Shown piece by piece: positions 23,271-31,660 of a stretch of 34,060 nt of DNA. This DNA comes from CAJPNN01 sp041844735 (GTDB lineage Bacteria > Bacillota > Clostridia > Peptostreptococcales > Anaerovoracaceae). The DNA is taken from assembly GCA_041844735.1 (NCBI GenBank), contig JBGZBP010000022.1:1-34060 (forward strand), given 5' to 3'. The first letter of the stretch is position 1. Each line of letters begins with the position of its first letter. A program made the translations under genes and the position numbers. The notes beneath the pieces are model-generated. The model did no database searches and had not been told where the DNA came from. It was given only the letters and a program-made list of their open reading frames with translations.

Positions 23271-25697
23271 CTACCTTTCCAGCGCATTATCTATCGCCTG
23301 TTCCGCTCTTTCTATTAAAACAAACTCCAGTTTTTTCTTAACGTTGGCAGGTATCTCCTCAATATCCTTCTTATTTTCAACAGGCAACAGGATTTTATTT
23401 ATTCCCGCCCTATGAGCAGCCAACACCTTTTCTTTTATGCCCCCTACAGGCAGCACCTTTCCTCTCAGTGTGATTTCTCCCGTCATTGCCACTGAGCTTC
23501 TTACAGGCTTATCAAGTAATGCCGATGTCATGGATGTAAACATGGTAACCCCTGCCGACGGACCGTCTTTAGGTGTAGCTCCCTCGGGGACATGAACATG
23601 AATATCCTTGTTTTTATAAAATTCACCATTAATCCCAAGTACATCCGCCTTGCTTCTGATATAACTATACGCCGCCTGTGCAGACTCCTGCATTACCTCT
23701 CCTAACTGACCTGTCAGCGTAAGCTTTCCGCTGCCTTCCATAACGCTGCTTTCGACAAACAAAGTATCCCCGCCTACCGATGTCCACGCAAGCCCGGTAA
23801 CAACACCTACCTGATTTTCTCTTTCTGCTTTATCGTATAAATATTTCTTCTTGCCTATATGCTTCTCAAGATTACTCTGTGTAAATCTCACCTTGGCATC
23901 GGTCTTTTGTGCTATTTTTCTTGCACTTTTTCTGCACAAATTCGCTATCTCTCTTTCAAGATTTCTGACTCCCGATTCCCTTGTATAATAGTTGATTAAA
24001 TCTCTTATCACAGGTTCTGATATGGTTACCTGGTTCTTTTTCATGCCATGAGCTTTAATCTGCTTAGGAATCAAATATTTTTCTGCAATCTTCAGCTTCT
24101 CTTCCTCAGTATAGCCCGAAACCTCTATAAGCTCCATTCTGTCAAGCAGCGGCCTCGGTATTGTATCCACACTGTTTGCAGTGGTTATAAACATCACTTT
24201 CGACAAATCAAACGGTACTTCCAGGTAATGATCTGTAAAGTCCTTGTTCTGCTCAGGATCAAGCACTTCCAAAAGTGCGGATGCCGGATCCCCTTTAAAG
24301 TCATTGCCGAGCTTATCCACCTCATCAAGCAGAAGCACCGGATTGTTCGTTTTCACATCGTTGATTGATGAAATTATCCTGCCCGGGATAGCCCCTACGT
24401 AAGTTCTTCTATGTCCTCTTATCTCCGCCTCGTCACGGACCCCTCCAAGAGACATCCTGATAAACTCTCTTCCCGTAGCCCTTGCTATAGATTTTGCAAT
24501 AGATGTCTTTCCTACTCCCGGAGGTCCTACCAGACATATGATAGGTCCGCTCAATTTCTTCGACAACTTAACTACGGACAGATATTCCAAGATTCGTTCC
24601 TTCACCTTTTCAAGGCCGTAATGATCCTCGTTAAGCACTTTTTCCGCTTTCTTTATGTCCGAATTCGTCTTTGACGACTTGTTCCAAGGTAAATCCAAAA
24701 TGGTTTCAACATATGTTCTCGCCACCGTACTTTCCGCTGAAGCAGGCTGCATCCTCTCAAGCCTCTTTATTTCCTTACGAATTTTTTCTTCCACTTTCTT
24801 GTCAAGTTTGAGCTTTTCAAGTGTCTCAAGCCACTTAGTCGCCTCTGTCTCTATACTCTCATTGACCCCCAACTCTTCATTGATGGCCTTTATTTTTTCA
24901 TGTAAATAGTACTCTCTTTGATTTTTATTCATCTTATCCTTAACGCTCTTGCTCAATTCATTCTCTATCTTAAGAATCTCGTTTTCTTTGTTAAGAATAG
25001 CATTTATTTTATCAAATCTTTCAGCAACACTTAATGTTTCCAGTATTTCCTGTTTCTCATGTGATGATAAATCTATATGTGCTGCCAGTAAATCCGCCAA
25101 TCTCGCCGCATTCACCGGATTCTCCGCATCCGGGAACATATCGGGTGACAACTTTTTACTAAGCGAAAGATACTTTTCAAAATTTGACAGAGTCACTCTT
25201 ATCAAAGCTTCTACTGCCGGATCGCCAAGCTGAAAACTATGTTCAAACGCTTCCTTTACCTTTACCTCAAAGTGCGGCACTTCCATAACGACATCCTCAA
25301 GAGTCGCCCTGTAAAGCCCCTCCACTAAAACTCTCACTCCGTCTCCGGGCAGTTTAACCATCTGCTTAACAGTCGCAACTACACCCATTTTATACAAATC
25401 ACTTCTTACCGGCAGATCCACATCAGGATCTTTCTGACCTGTTAAAAATACCAGCCTCTTGTCAAGCATAGCCTGCTCCATTGCACTTATCGACTTTTCT
25501 CTACCTACATCAAAGTGCAAAAGAGTTCCCGGGAAAATTGCCAATCCTCGTAGCGGAATCATAGGCAAAAGCACCGATCCGTCACCTACTTCTTCCTCAA
25601 AGTTGAAAACTTCTTCTCCCGGCTCACCTATCATCTTGTTTTCTTCTGATATTTCAATAATATCCTGAAGGGCTTCTTTGTTCTTCAAATTATCCAT
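23271..25697 (-). CDS. lon: ATP-dependent Lon protease (LonA)
   Basis: Hexameric cytosolic AAA+ serine protease degrading damaged and regulatory proteins. It has the N-terminal substrate domain (LLPMIPLRGLAIFPGTLLHF), a coiled-coil middle, Walker A GPPGVGKTS near residue 390, and Walker B PVLLLDEVDKL. The protease domain shows the Ser714-Lys757 dyad in PKDGPSAGVTM and GGIKEKVLAAHRAG. At 808 residues it is full length. AAGGAGGGGG precedes the ATG by a few bases. It is separated from clpX by a hairpin terminator and begins the lon-engB-DUF1232-hpt-pduL run. Confidence 0.97.
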   Translation of the reverse strand: MDNLKNKEALQDIIEISEENKMIGEPGEEVFNFEEEVGDGSVLLPMIPLRGLAIFPGTLLHFDVGREKSISAMEQAMLDKRLVFLTGQKDPDVDLPVRSDLYKMGVVATVKQMVKLPGDGVRVLVEGLYRATLEDVVMEVPHFEVKVKEAFEHSFQLGDPAVEALIRVTLSNFEKYLSLSKKLSPDMFPDAENPVNAARLADLLAAHIDLSSHEKQEILETLSVAERFDKINAILNKENEILKIENELSKSVKDKMNKNQREYYLHEKIKAINEELGVNESIETEATKWLETLEKLKLDKKVEEKIRKEIKRLERMQPASAESTVARTYVETILDLPWNKSSKTNSDIKKAEKVLNEDHYGLEKVKERILEYLSVVKLSKKLSGPIICLVGPPGVGKTSIAKSIARATGREFIRMSLGGVRDEAEIRGHRRTYVGAIPGRIISSINDVKTNNPVLLLDEVDKLGNDFKGDPASALLEVLDPEQNKDFTDHYLEVPFDLSKVMFITTANSVDTIPRPLLDRMELIEVSGYTEEEKLKIAEKYLIPKQIKAHGMKKNQVTISEPVIRDLINYYTRESGVRNLEREIANLCRKSARKIAQKTDAKVRFTQSNLEKHIGKKKYLYDKAERENQVGVVTGLAWTSVGGDTLFVESSVMEGSGKLTLTGQLGEVMQESAQAAYSYIRSKADVLGINGEFYKNKDIHVHVPEGATPKDGPSAGVTMFTSMTSALLDKPVRSSVAMTGEITLRGKVLPVGGIKEKVLAAHRAGINKILLPVENKKDIEEIPANVKKKLEFVLIERAEQAIDNALER

Positions 25698-25769
25698 ATT
25701 ATCCCCCTCCTTGCATAAAGCTTACTCTTTATCCTGTCTTAATCTTTACTCTGTTACACATAATACTGC

Positions 25770-25792
25770 AAAAGGCGACTCTAAGCCGCCTT
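25770..25792 (-). terminator. Probable terminator between clpX and lon
   Basis: On the minus strand AAGGCG pairs with CGCCTT around a 9-base loop (25772-25792), and a short T4 run follows. It begins 8 bases past the clpX stop. The short T-run suggests partial termination with some read-through into lon. Confidence 0.65.
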
Positions 25793-25800
25793 GTACTCTT

Positions 25801-27072
25801 TTATGACAATATCGCCTCTTCCTCACCGACATTCTCTTTTAAAATCAGTGCCGGTGCCATCCCGCAGTCTATTGTTCCCTGTGTGACAATACATTTCTCA
25901 ATATCCCGCCTGGATGGTATCTCAAACATAATATCGGTCATAACATTCTCTAAAATACTTCTGAGTCCTCTGGCTCCCGTTTTTCTTTCGATAGCCTGTG
26001 CCGCCACGCTTTCCAACGCTGCAGGCTCTATATGCAATTCGACACCGTCCATTTCAAACAACTTTTTGTATTGCTTGACCAACGCATTTCTGGGCTCTGT
26101 CATAATCTTAATCAGCGCCTCTTTAGAAAGTGACTCCAATGTCACTATTACAGGAAGCCTTCCGATAAATTCCGGAATAAGCCCGAACTTCAGTAAATCC
26201 TCAGGCAATACTTTTTTCATCAAACCCGTCTCGTCTCCATCCGCTTTAACGGCCTCAGCTACAGGTGCATTAAATCCTATCGTTTTTTCTCCAACTCTTC
26301 TCTTTATGATTTTGTCCATACCTGCGAAAGCCCCTCCGCAAATGAACAAAATATCTGTAGTGTCAATCTGAATATATTCCTGCTGTGGATGTTTCCTGCC
26401 TCCCTGAGGCGGAACATTGGCAACAGTGCCTTCCAAAATCTTAAGTAACGCCTGTTGAACACCCTCACCGCTTACATCCCTTGTAATCGACAGGTTCTCG
26501 GATTTTTTTGCTATCTTGTCTATCTCATCTACATAGATTATACCCTTTTGGGCTTTCTCCACGTTAAAATCTGCCGCTTGAAGCAGTTTCAACAAAATAT
26601 TTTCTACATCTTCTCCTACATACCCTGCTTCTGTAAGCGTTGTGGCATCCGCTATAGCAAAAGGAACATCCAATATCTTTGCCAAGGTCTGAGCCAGCAA
26701 CGTCTTTCCTGAGCCTGTAGGTCCCAGCATTATTATATTACTCTTTTGAATCTCAACATCCTTGCTCATGTCTCTGCTGTTTATCCTCTTATAGTGATTG
26801 TATACTGCCACAGCAAGAGCCTTCTTCGCTTCATCTTGATCCACCACATACTCGGACAGTTTTTCCACCATCTCCATAGGTGTTGCCAAAACACCGTCTC
26901 CCTCCGAAGTCGAACCATCACCGAACTCCGATCGAATGAGGTCATCACATAATGCCACACATTCATCACAAATATATGCATTCTGTCCTGCGATTATTCT
27001 CCTGACCGAATCCCTGGTTTTACCGCAAAACGAACAAGTAAGCTGAGTTAATTCATCATCATATTTACTCAT
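25801..27072 (-). CDS. clpX: ClpX, ATPase subunit of ClpXP protease
   Basis: AAA+ unfoldase that feeds substrates to ClpP. It has an N-terminal zinc finger with Cys13, Cys16, Cys35 and Cys38, Walker A LGPTGSGKTLLAQ (about 117-124), Walker B GIIYVDEIDK, and the ClpP-contact loop inferred in the ILFICGGAFAGMD region. The substrate pore motif GYVGEDVE is present. At 423 residues it is normal. The start is the ATG at 27072, with GGGAG eight bases upstream; the longer frame begins with a TTG. It lies 24 bases after clpP. Confidence 0.97.
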   Translation of the reverse strand: MSKYDDELTQLTCSFCGKTRDSVRRIIAGQNAYICDECVALCDDLIRSEFGDGSTSEGDGVLATPMEMVEKLSEYVVDQDEAKKALAVAVYNHYKRINSRDMSKDVEIQKSNIIMLGPTGSGKTLLAQTLAKILDVPFAIADATTLTEAGYVGEDVENILLKLLQAADFNVEKAQKGIIYVDEIDKIAKKSENLSITRDVSGEGVQQALLKILEGTVANVPPQGGRKHPQQEYIQIDTTDILFICGGAFAGMDKIIKRRVGEKTIGFNAPVAEAVKADGDETGLMKKVLPEDLLKFGLIPEFIGRLPVIVTLESLSKEALIKIMTEPRNALVKQYKKLFEMDGVELHIEPAALESVAAQAIERKTGARGLRSILENVMTDIMFEIPSRRDIEKCIVTQGTIDCGMAPALILKENVGEEEAILS

Positions 27073-27096
27073 CAATTTTTCTCCCAATTCCCAATA

Positions 27097-27678
27097 CTAT
27101 CTTGATGCTATCACCTTATCTATGATACCGAACTCCAATGCCTCCTCTGCAGACATATAGTTGTCACGATCCGTATCCGCCGCCATCTGCGCAACACTTC
27201 TGCCTGTAGCCTCGGATAAAATCCTGTTCAATTTTTCTCTGGTATCCATGATATGCTTTGCATGGATTTTAATATCTTCCGCTTGCCCGCTGATACCTCC
27301 CAGAGGTTGATGAACCATCACTTCCGCATTAGGAAGAGCATATCTCTTACCCTTGGTGCCCGCGCCTAGAAGCACCGCACCCATACTGGCAGCCATACCT
27401 ATGCAAATGGTAGACACATCGGGACTTATGTATTTCATAGTATCATAAATCGCCAATCCTGCCGACACCGATCCTCCGGGACTGTTAATGTAAAAAGAAA
27501 TATCTTTTTTAGGGTCTTCCGCTTCCAAAAACAGTAGTTGTGCCACTATCAAGCTGGCTGTGGTTTCGTTTACTTCCTCTCCCAAAAAAATAATTCTGTC
27601 TTTAAGCAGCCTGCTGTATATATCGTAAGATCTCTCGCCTGCTCCTGTTTGTTCAATTACCATAGGTATTAATGCCAT
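27097..27678 (-). CDS. clpP: ClpP protease subunit
   Basis: Serine peptidase forming the 14-mer chamber of ClpXP/ClpCP. The catalytic triad is Ser98 in GMAASMGAV, His123 in MVHQPLGG and Asp172 in RDNYMSA. The N-terminal MALIPMVIEQTGAGERSYDI is the usual propeptide and axial loop region. At 193 residues it is normal. It lies between tig and clpX in a conserved order. Confidence 0.97.
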   Translation of the reverse strand: MALIPMVIEQTGAGERSYDIYSRLLKDRIIFLGEEVNETTASLIVAQLLFLEAEDPKKDISFYINSPGGSVSAGLAIYDTMKYISPDVSTICIGMAASMGAVLLGAGTKGKRYALPNAEVMVHQPLGGISGQAEDIKIHAKHIMDTREKLNRILSEATGRSVAQMAADTDRDNYMSAEEALEFGIIDKVIASR

Positions 27679-27717
27679 TTTTTTCTCCTTAATATCTATC
27701 CCGATATGTGTTATAGA

Positions 27718-29001
27718 TTACTCAACAACAGCATTTTCAAACACTAAATCTGCCGCTTTATTGAATTTCAAATCCTGTTCCATGTATAGCAGGTTTTCTC
27801 CCTGCATGAATCCTTTGATTTTTTCTACATCCATACCGTACATTTTAGCCATTTTTTCCAATTCTTCATCTATCTCCTCAGCCGTCACTTCAATATTTTC
27901 AGCTTTGATAACAGCTTCAAGTACAAGTCTTGTCTTCAACTTTCTGAAAGAATCTTCTTTGATGTCTTCCTTGAAATCATCCATACTCGCTCCCGTGAAC
28001 TGAAGATATTGCTCAAGGCTCATACCCTGACTCTTAAGTGAGCGATCATATTCCTCAATATCATCTTCCATCTGATTCTTCACCATCGTCTCAGGAATAT
28101 CAAAATTCTGAGCATCAACAGCGGCCTGGACAGCTCTGTTCTTTTCCTCTCTGATTGCTGTCTGTTCTTTTGATTCCTCAAGCTTAGCTCTAATATCCGC
28201 CTTCAATTCTTCAAATGTATCAAACTCACTGGTATCCTTAGCAAATTCATCATCAAGTTCAGGTGTTTCAGTTTCTTTAATTTCATGTACTCTACACTTG
28301 AATATCGCCTCTTTACCTGCCAAATCCGGAGCATGGTACTCCTCAGGAAAAGTCACCTTTACTTCAACGTCACTCTCAGGAGTCGCTCCGATAAGCTGCT
28401 CTTCAAATCCCGGTATGAAAGTTCCCGAACCTAGTTTCAACACCTGTCTTTCCGCTGTACCTCCCTCAAACTGTTCGTCTCCTACAAAGCCTGAGTAATC
28501 AAGTAAAACCGTATCTCCGTCTTTTGCCGGTCTGTCAACAGCTACCATTCTTGAATTTTTTGCTTTCAGGCTTTCCATCTCCCTGTTCATATCCTCATCG
28601 GTAACTGTTCTGTCCACCTTTTCAACTTTAACACCTTTATAGTCCGATACCGTAAATTCAGGTTTAATCTCCACAGTAATTCTGGCTGAGAAATCCTTCC
28701 CCTTTTCGATATTATCAAAATCTACTGTCGGTCTCGCAATAGGAACAATGTCCAACTCCAACATAGCCTTAGGATACTCTGTGTTGAATATTTCATTTAT
28801 AGCATCTTCCAAAAATACATCTTTACCATAGTGTGATTCAATAATGCTTCTAGGAGCTTTTCCTTTTCTGAAACCATCTATATTAAACTGATTTCTGCCT
28901 CTAAGATATGCACTCTGTACTGCATCTTCCATCTCTTTTGCAGTAAAGTCCATAGTTATTTTAGCTATATTTCCTTCTTTTGAATTTAAAGTCGCTTTCA
29001 T
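27718..29001 (-). CDS. tig: Trigger factor
   Basis: Ribosome-associated chaperone and peptidyl-prolyl isomerase. The ribosome-docking signature is seen as FNIDGFRKGKAPRSIIESHY (the family's GFRxGKxP) around residues 38-57. The FKBP-type domain follows with GDTVLLDYSGFV and IPGFEEQLIGATPESDVEV, and then the helical C-terminal arms. Length of 427 is typical. AGGAGG lies ten bases before the ATG. It is the first gene of tig-clpP-clpX, with a promoter at 29049-29077. Confidence 0.97.
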   Translation of the reverse strand: MKATLNSKEGNIAKITMDFTAKEMEDAVQSAYLRGRNQFNIDGFRKGKAPRSIIESHYGKDVFLEDAINEIFNTEYPKAMLELDIVPIARPTVDFDNIEKGKDFSARITVEIKPEFTVSDYKGVKVEKVDRTVTDEDMNREMESLKAKNSRMVAVDRPAKDGDTVLLDYSGFVGDEQFEGGTAERQVLKLGSGTFIPGFEEQLIGATPESDVEVKVTFPEEYHAPDLAGKEAIFKCRVHEIKETETPELDDEFAKDTSEFDTFEELKADIRAKLEESKEQTAIREEKNRAVQAAVDAQNFDIPETMVKNQMEDDIEEYDRSLKSQGMSLEQYLQFTGASMDDFKEDIKEDSFRKLKTRLVLEAVIKAENIEVTAEEIDEELEKMAKMYGMDVEKIKGFMQGENLLYMEQDLKFNKAADLVFENAVVE

Positions 29002-29028
29002 TCTATATTTTCCTCCTAAATTTCCATA

Positions 29029-29047
29029 TCAAATCGTATACATTTGA
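29029..29047. promoter_or_regulatory. Dyad at the predicted tig transcription start
   Basis: Inverted repeat TCAAAT-CGTATAC-ATTTGA directly after the -10 box of the tig promoter, a standard repressor position. It does not match the CIRCE element of HrcA, nor the direct heptad repeat of CtsR. A second repeat, CAGGTGA (29063-29069) with TCACCTG (29097-29103), flanks the -35 box. Confidence 0.5.
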
Positions 29048-29048
29048 C

Positions 29049-29077
29049 ATTATACATTTTTTCAGGTGAAAAGTAAA
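29049..29077 (-). promoter_or_regulatory. Sigma-A promoter of tig-clpP-clpX
   Basis: TTTACT (29072-29077), a 17-base spacer and TATAAT (29049-29054) on the minus strand, 48 bases before the start codon. Confidence 0.72.
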
Positions 29078-29126
29078 CATATGACACCCATAATTATCAC
29101 CTGTATGTGTTTTTAATATCTCTATT

Positions 29127-30683
29127 CTAAACAAGTTTTGTAGTCCATTGCGACAGATCCCAGACCTCTGTTGCCAGCCCTTCATAAAAATCGGGTTCAT
29201 GGCATACCATTATGATGCTCCCCTTGTACTCCTGCAAAGCCCTTTTCAACTCCGCCTTTGCATCTACGTCAAGATGGTTCGTAGGCTCATCCAGTATCAA
29301 AACATTTGACGGGCGATTCAGAAGTTTACACAATCTCACCTTTGCCTGCTCTCCTCCCGACAATACCTGCACCTGGCTTTCTATGTGCTTGGTTGTAAGC
29401 CCGCATTTGCTGAGTGCGGATCGCACCTCATACTGAGTATATGACGGAAACTCCTCCCATATTTCATCTATACAACTTTTTCTGCCGTCTCCCGACATCT
29501 CCTGCTCGAAATATCCTATGTCCAGATTTTCTCCCATCTTTGCTTCTCCTGATAAAGGCTTGATTAAGCCCATAATGCTTTTAAGCAAAGTTGTTTTTCC
29601 GATGCCGTTAGCCCCCTCTATAACCACCTTTTGTTTTCTTTCCATATACAAATTCAAAGGTTCGCTTAACGCCTCATCATAGCCTATTACTAAATCCTTT
29701 GTCACCACGACATCCTTTCCGCTCAGCCTGCTCTCCATGAAGTTGAATGTCGGCTTGGGGTTCTCCGTAGGTCTTGTCAATATCTCCATCTTATCAAGCT
29801 TTTTCTGCCTCGACATCGCCATATTTCTTGTCGAAACTCTCGCCTTATTCCTTGCAACAAAATCTTTCAAATCTGCAATTTCTGCCTGCTGTCTTCGATA
29901 AGCGGCTTCCTGTTGTGCCTGTTGCATTTCAAAAACTTCCATAAATTGATCATAATCACCCACATACCTTTTCAACTCCTGATCATACATGTGATAAATG
30001 ATATTCACCACACTGTTCATAAAAGGCACATCATGGCTGATTAGGATGAATGCATTTTCATAATCCTTAAGATATCTCTGCAGCCATGCAATATGCTCCT
30101 TGTCCAAATAGTTTGTAGGCTCGTCCAACAACAGTATATCAGGCTTAGCCAGCAGCAACTTTGCCAACAACACCTTAGTTCTCTGTCCACCGGAAAGTTC
30201 ACTTACGTCCTTGTCCAGTCCGATCTCCAACAAACCGAGAGCCCTTGCCACCTCTTCTATTTTGCTGTCTATCAAATAAAAATCATGAGTCATGAGCAAA
30301 TCCTGCAACACACTGGCTTCTTCCATCATCCTGTCCATCTCTTCCGGGCTTGCCGTTCCCATTTCCTCATAGATGTTGTTCATGCGTTTTTCCATATCAA
30401 ACAAAAAATCAAACGCTTGTGCCAGTGCTTCTTTTATTGTCATACCGGATTTCAAAACAGCATGCTGATCCATATAGCCGATATTTGCATCCTTTGCCCA
30501 TTCTATTTTGCCTTCATCCGGCTGCAACTTCCCCGTTATTATGTTCATAAATGTTGATTTTCCATTGCCGTTTGCTCCTACCAGACCTATATGATCACCC
30601 TTAAGCAACCTGAACGACACATCATTAAAAATCGCTCTATCTCCAAATCCATGCGTTAAATGTTCTACATTTAAAATACTCAT
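29127..30683 (-). CDS. ABC-F family ATPase
   Basis: Soluble protein with two ABC ATPase domains and no membrane segments. ABC-F proteins act in the ribosomal E site, either as translation factors or as antibiotic protection proteins. Domain 1 has GANGNGKST (36-44), LSGGQRTKVLLAKLL and LLLDEPTNYLD. Domain 2 has GANGIGKTT, LSGGEQAKVRLCKLL and LILDEPTNHLD. Between them is a linker that includes a charged coiled-coil (about residues 240-300). At 518 residues it is close to YkpA/YbiT-like members. AGGAGAG precedes the ATG. A leader with a small hairpin lies upstream. Subfamily and any resistance role cannot be assigned from sequence reading. Confidence 0.9.
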   Translation of the reverse strand: MSILNVEHLTHGFGDRAIFNDVSFRLLKGDHIGLVGANGNGKSTFMNIITGKLQPDEGKIEWAKDANIGYMDQHAVLKSGMTIKEALAQAFDFLFDMEKRMNNIYEEMGTASPEEMDRMMEEASVLQDLLMTHDFYLIDSKIEEVARALGLLEIGLDKDVSELSGGQRTKVLLAKLLLAKPDILLLDEPTNYLDKEHIAWLQRYLKDYENAFILISHDVPFMNSVVNIIYHMYDQELKRYVGDYDQFMEVFEMQQAQQEAAYRRQQAEIADLKDFVARNKARVSTRNMAMSRQKKLDKMEILTRPTENPKPTFNFMESRLSGKDVVVTKDLVIGYDEALSEPLNLYMERKQKVVIEGANGIGKTTLLKSIMGLIKPLSGEAKMGENLDIGYFEQEMSGDGRKSCIDEIWEEFPSYTQYEVRSALSKCGLTTKHIESQVQVLSGGEQAKVRLCKLLNRPSNVLILDEPTNHLDVDAKAELKRALQEYKGSIIMVCHEPDFYEGLATEVWDLSQWTTKLV

Positions 30684-30711
30684 TATACATCTCTCCTATA
30701 CCATATATTAA

Positions 30712-30735
30712 AATATTTCTCTTCCCTGAAATATT
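30712..30735 (-). promoter_or_regulatory. Hairpin in the ABC-F gene leader
   Basis: A perfect 8-bp AT-rich stem, AATATTTC/GAAATATT, with an 8-base loop, ending 28 bases before the start codon. Only a TTTT run follows it. ABC-F genes are often controlled by leader attenuation, so it may matter, but no convincing leader peptide with a ribosome site is seen; only ATG TCG AGT GAT TAA without a good site. Confidence 0.45.
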
Positions 30736-30757
30736 AATCACTCGACATCTATCTTTT

Positions 30758-30787
30758 ATAATAACCTGCTTACCTGCATTTGTTCAA
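30758..30787 (-). promoter_or_regulatory. Probable promoter of the ABC-F gene
   Basis: TTGAAC (30782-30787), an 18-base spacer and TATTAT (30758-30763) on the minus strand, giving a leader of about 70 bases. Confidence 0.5.
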
Positions 30788-30821
30788 CCGTTTTTTCACT
30801 CAAAATATTTCCGATACCAAT

Positions 30822-30852
30822 TAAAAAGCATTTGATAAAATCAAATGCTTTT
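30822..30852 (-). terminator. Rho-independent terminator of the CYTH gene
   Basis: GCATTTGAT/ATCAAATGC around a 3- to 4-base loop, extended by an A4/T4 pair to 13 bp (30824-30852), with a T5 run on the minus strand. It could also work on the plus strand. It starts 22 bases past the CYTH stop. Confidence 0.9.
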
Positions 30853-30873
30853 CCATCAATCATTTTTTATCGG

Positions 30874-31497
30874 CTATAAAGCCCCGAGCAAAGTCAGTCC
30901 TTTTGCAAACTTACTGCTGTTTTCTTTCTGCAACCCGTACTTTTCTTCCAACGTCTGTCCGATTTTTATAACTTCATCCTGCAGTCCTGAAAAAAGCTCA
31001 ATCTCAAGTTCACAAATACTTTCTTCCCCTCTTTCTGTAATTACACTTCCCTCATCCAAGGCAATTTCACATATACAATCTCCCGTATCGACTCTGAAGT
31101 GCCTTCTTACAAATTTTACATCTATTATCGGCAAAAGTCTTTTCCCTGAAACAAGCATTTCAAGTTCTTGCCCGATTTCCGTCTCTTTAAAAATATCAAG
31201 ATCCGGTGCGGCCTGCCCATCCCCTACCGGTATGTTGATTTCCTCTCTGGTGTGAAGTCCGTCTTTTGCAAAACCACGCCACTTAATGGTGGCAACCAAC
31301 TTTTCTTCGCCCTCATTTCGTACTCTCAATGCCACATCATTCTTGGCAAGCACAAAATCTTCCGTATCAAAGTATGTGCTGTCCATCTTTGTACAGGCCC
31401 TGCTGTCTTCTTCCTCAATCGACATCAGATATTCGTCACGCAATATTGCATTTGCACCCGCCATATCCGGGACCTTGTATTTTAATTCAATTTCCAT
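30874..31497 (-). CDS. CYTH-domain phosphohydrolase (triphosphate tunnel family)
   Basis: Member of the CYTH/triphosphate tunnel metalloenzyme superfamily, which includes inorganic triphosphatases, thiamine triphosphatases and class IV adenylate cyclases. The signature ExExK stands at the very N-terminus (MEIELKYKV), which fixes the start at the ATG at 31497 after GAGGA; a GTG four codons earlier is less likely. Alternating charged strands follow: STYFDTEDFVLAKNDVALRV, LVATIKWRG, and CICEIALDEGSVI with ELEIELFSG, as expected for the eight-stranded tunnel. At 207 residues it is a single domain with no CHAD partner. Substrate is unknown. It is a single-gene unit between a promoter and a terminator. 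Confidence 0.85.
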   Translation of the reverse strand: MEIELKYKVPDMAGANAILRDEYLMSIEEEDSRACTKMDSTYFDTEDFVLAKNDVALRVRNEGEEKLVATIKWRGFAKDGLHTREEINIPVGDGQAAPDLDIFKETEIGQELEMLVSGKRLLPIIDVKFVRRHFRVDTGDCICEIALDEGSVITERGEESICELEIELFSGLQDEVIKIGQTLEEKYGLQKENSSKFAKGLTLLGAL

Positions 31498-31510
31498 ACT
31501 GTTCCTCACA

Positions 31511-31559
31511 ACTTAGTTCTTTTACTATTAATTATTATTACTAATCGAAAAGACTAAGT
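31511..31559 (-). promoter_or_regulatory. Long hairpin at the 5' end of the CYTH mRNA
   Basis: ACTTAGT (31511-31517) is the inverted complement of ACTAAGT (31553-31559). The adjoining CTTTT and AAAAG extend the stem with one bulge. The repeat spans from about the predicted transcription start to just before the ribosome binding site, so nearly the whole leader folds back on itself. Confidence 0.55.
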
Positions 31560-31560
31560 C

Positions 31561-31589
31561 ATTTTAACACAAATATATCCAAATATCAA
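31561..31589 (-). promoter_or_regulatory. Sigma-A promoter of the CYTH gene
   Basis: TTGATA (31584-31589), a 17-base spacer and TAAAAT (31561-31566) on the minus strand, 64 bases before the start codon. Confidence 0.65.
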
Positions 31590-31592
31590 GAT

Positions 31593-31631
31593 GGAACCGG
31601 CATCATGCCGATTAAGCACCATACCGATTCC
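31593..31631 (-). terminator. Possible terminator after the pyruvate:ferredoxin oxidoreductase gene
   Basis: GGAATCGGTAT pairs with ATGCCGGTTCC over 11 positions with three G-U pairs and a 17-base loop, 29 bases past the stop. The tail ATCTTGATATTT is only modestly T-rich. A smaller hairpin, CGGCATGATGCCG, competes with it. Confidence 0.45.
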
Positions 31632-31660
31632 ACATTTTTCAACATTTTTCGCTTAATTGT

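Noticed and set aside
21139..29001. tig-clpP-clpX-lon-engB order as a novel cluster
   Set aside because: This order is well known in Bacillota and needs no new explanation.
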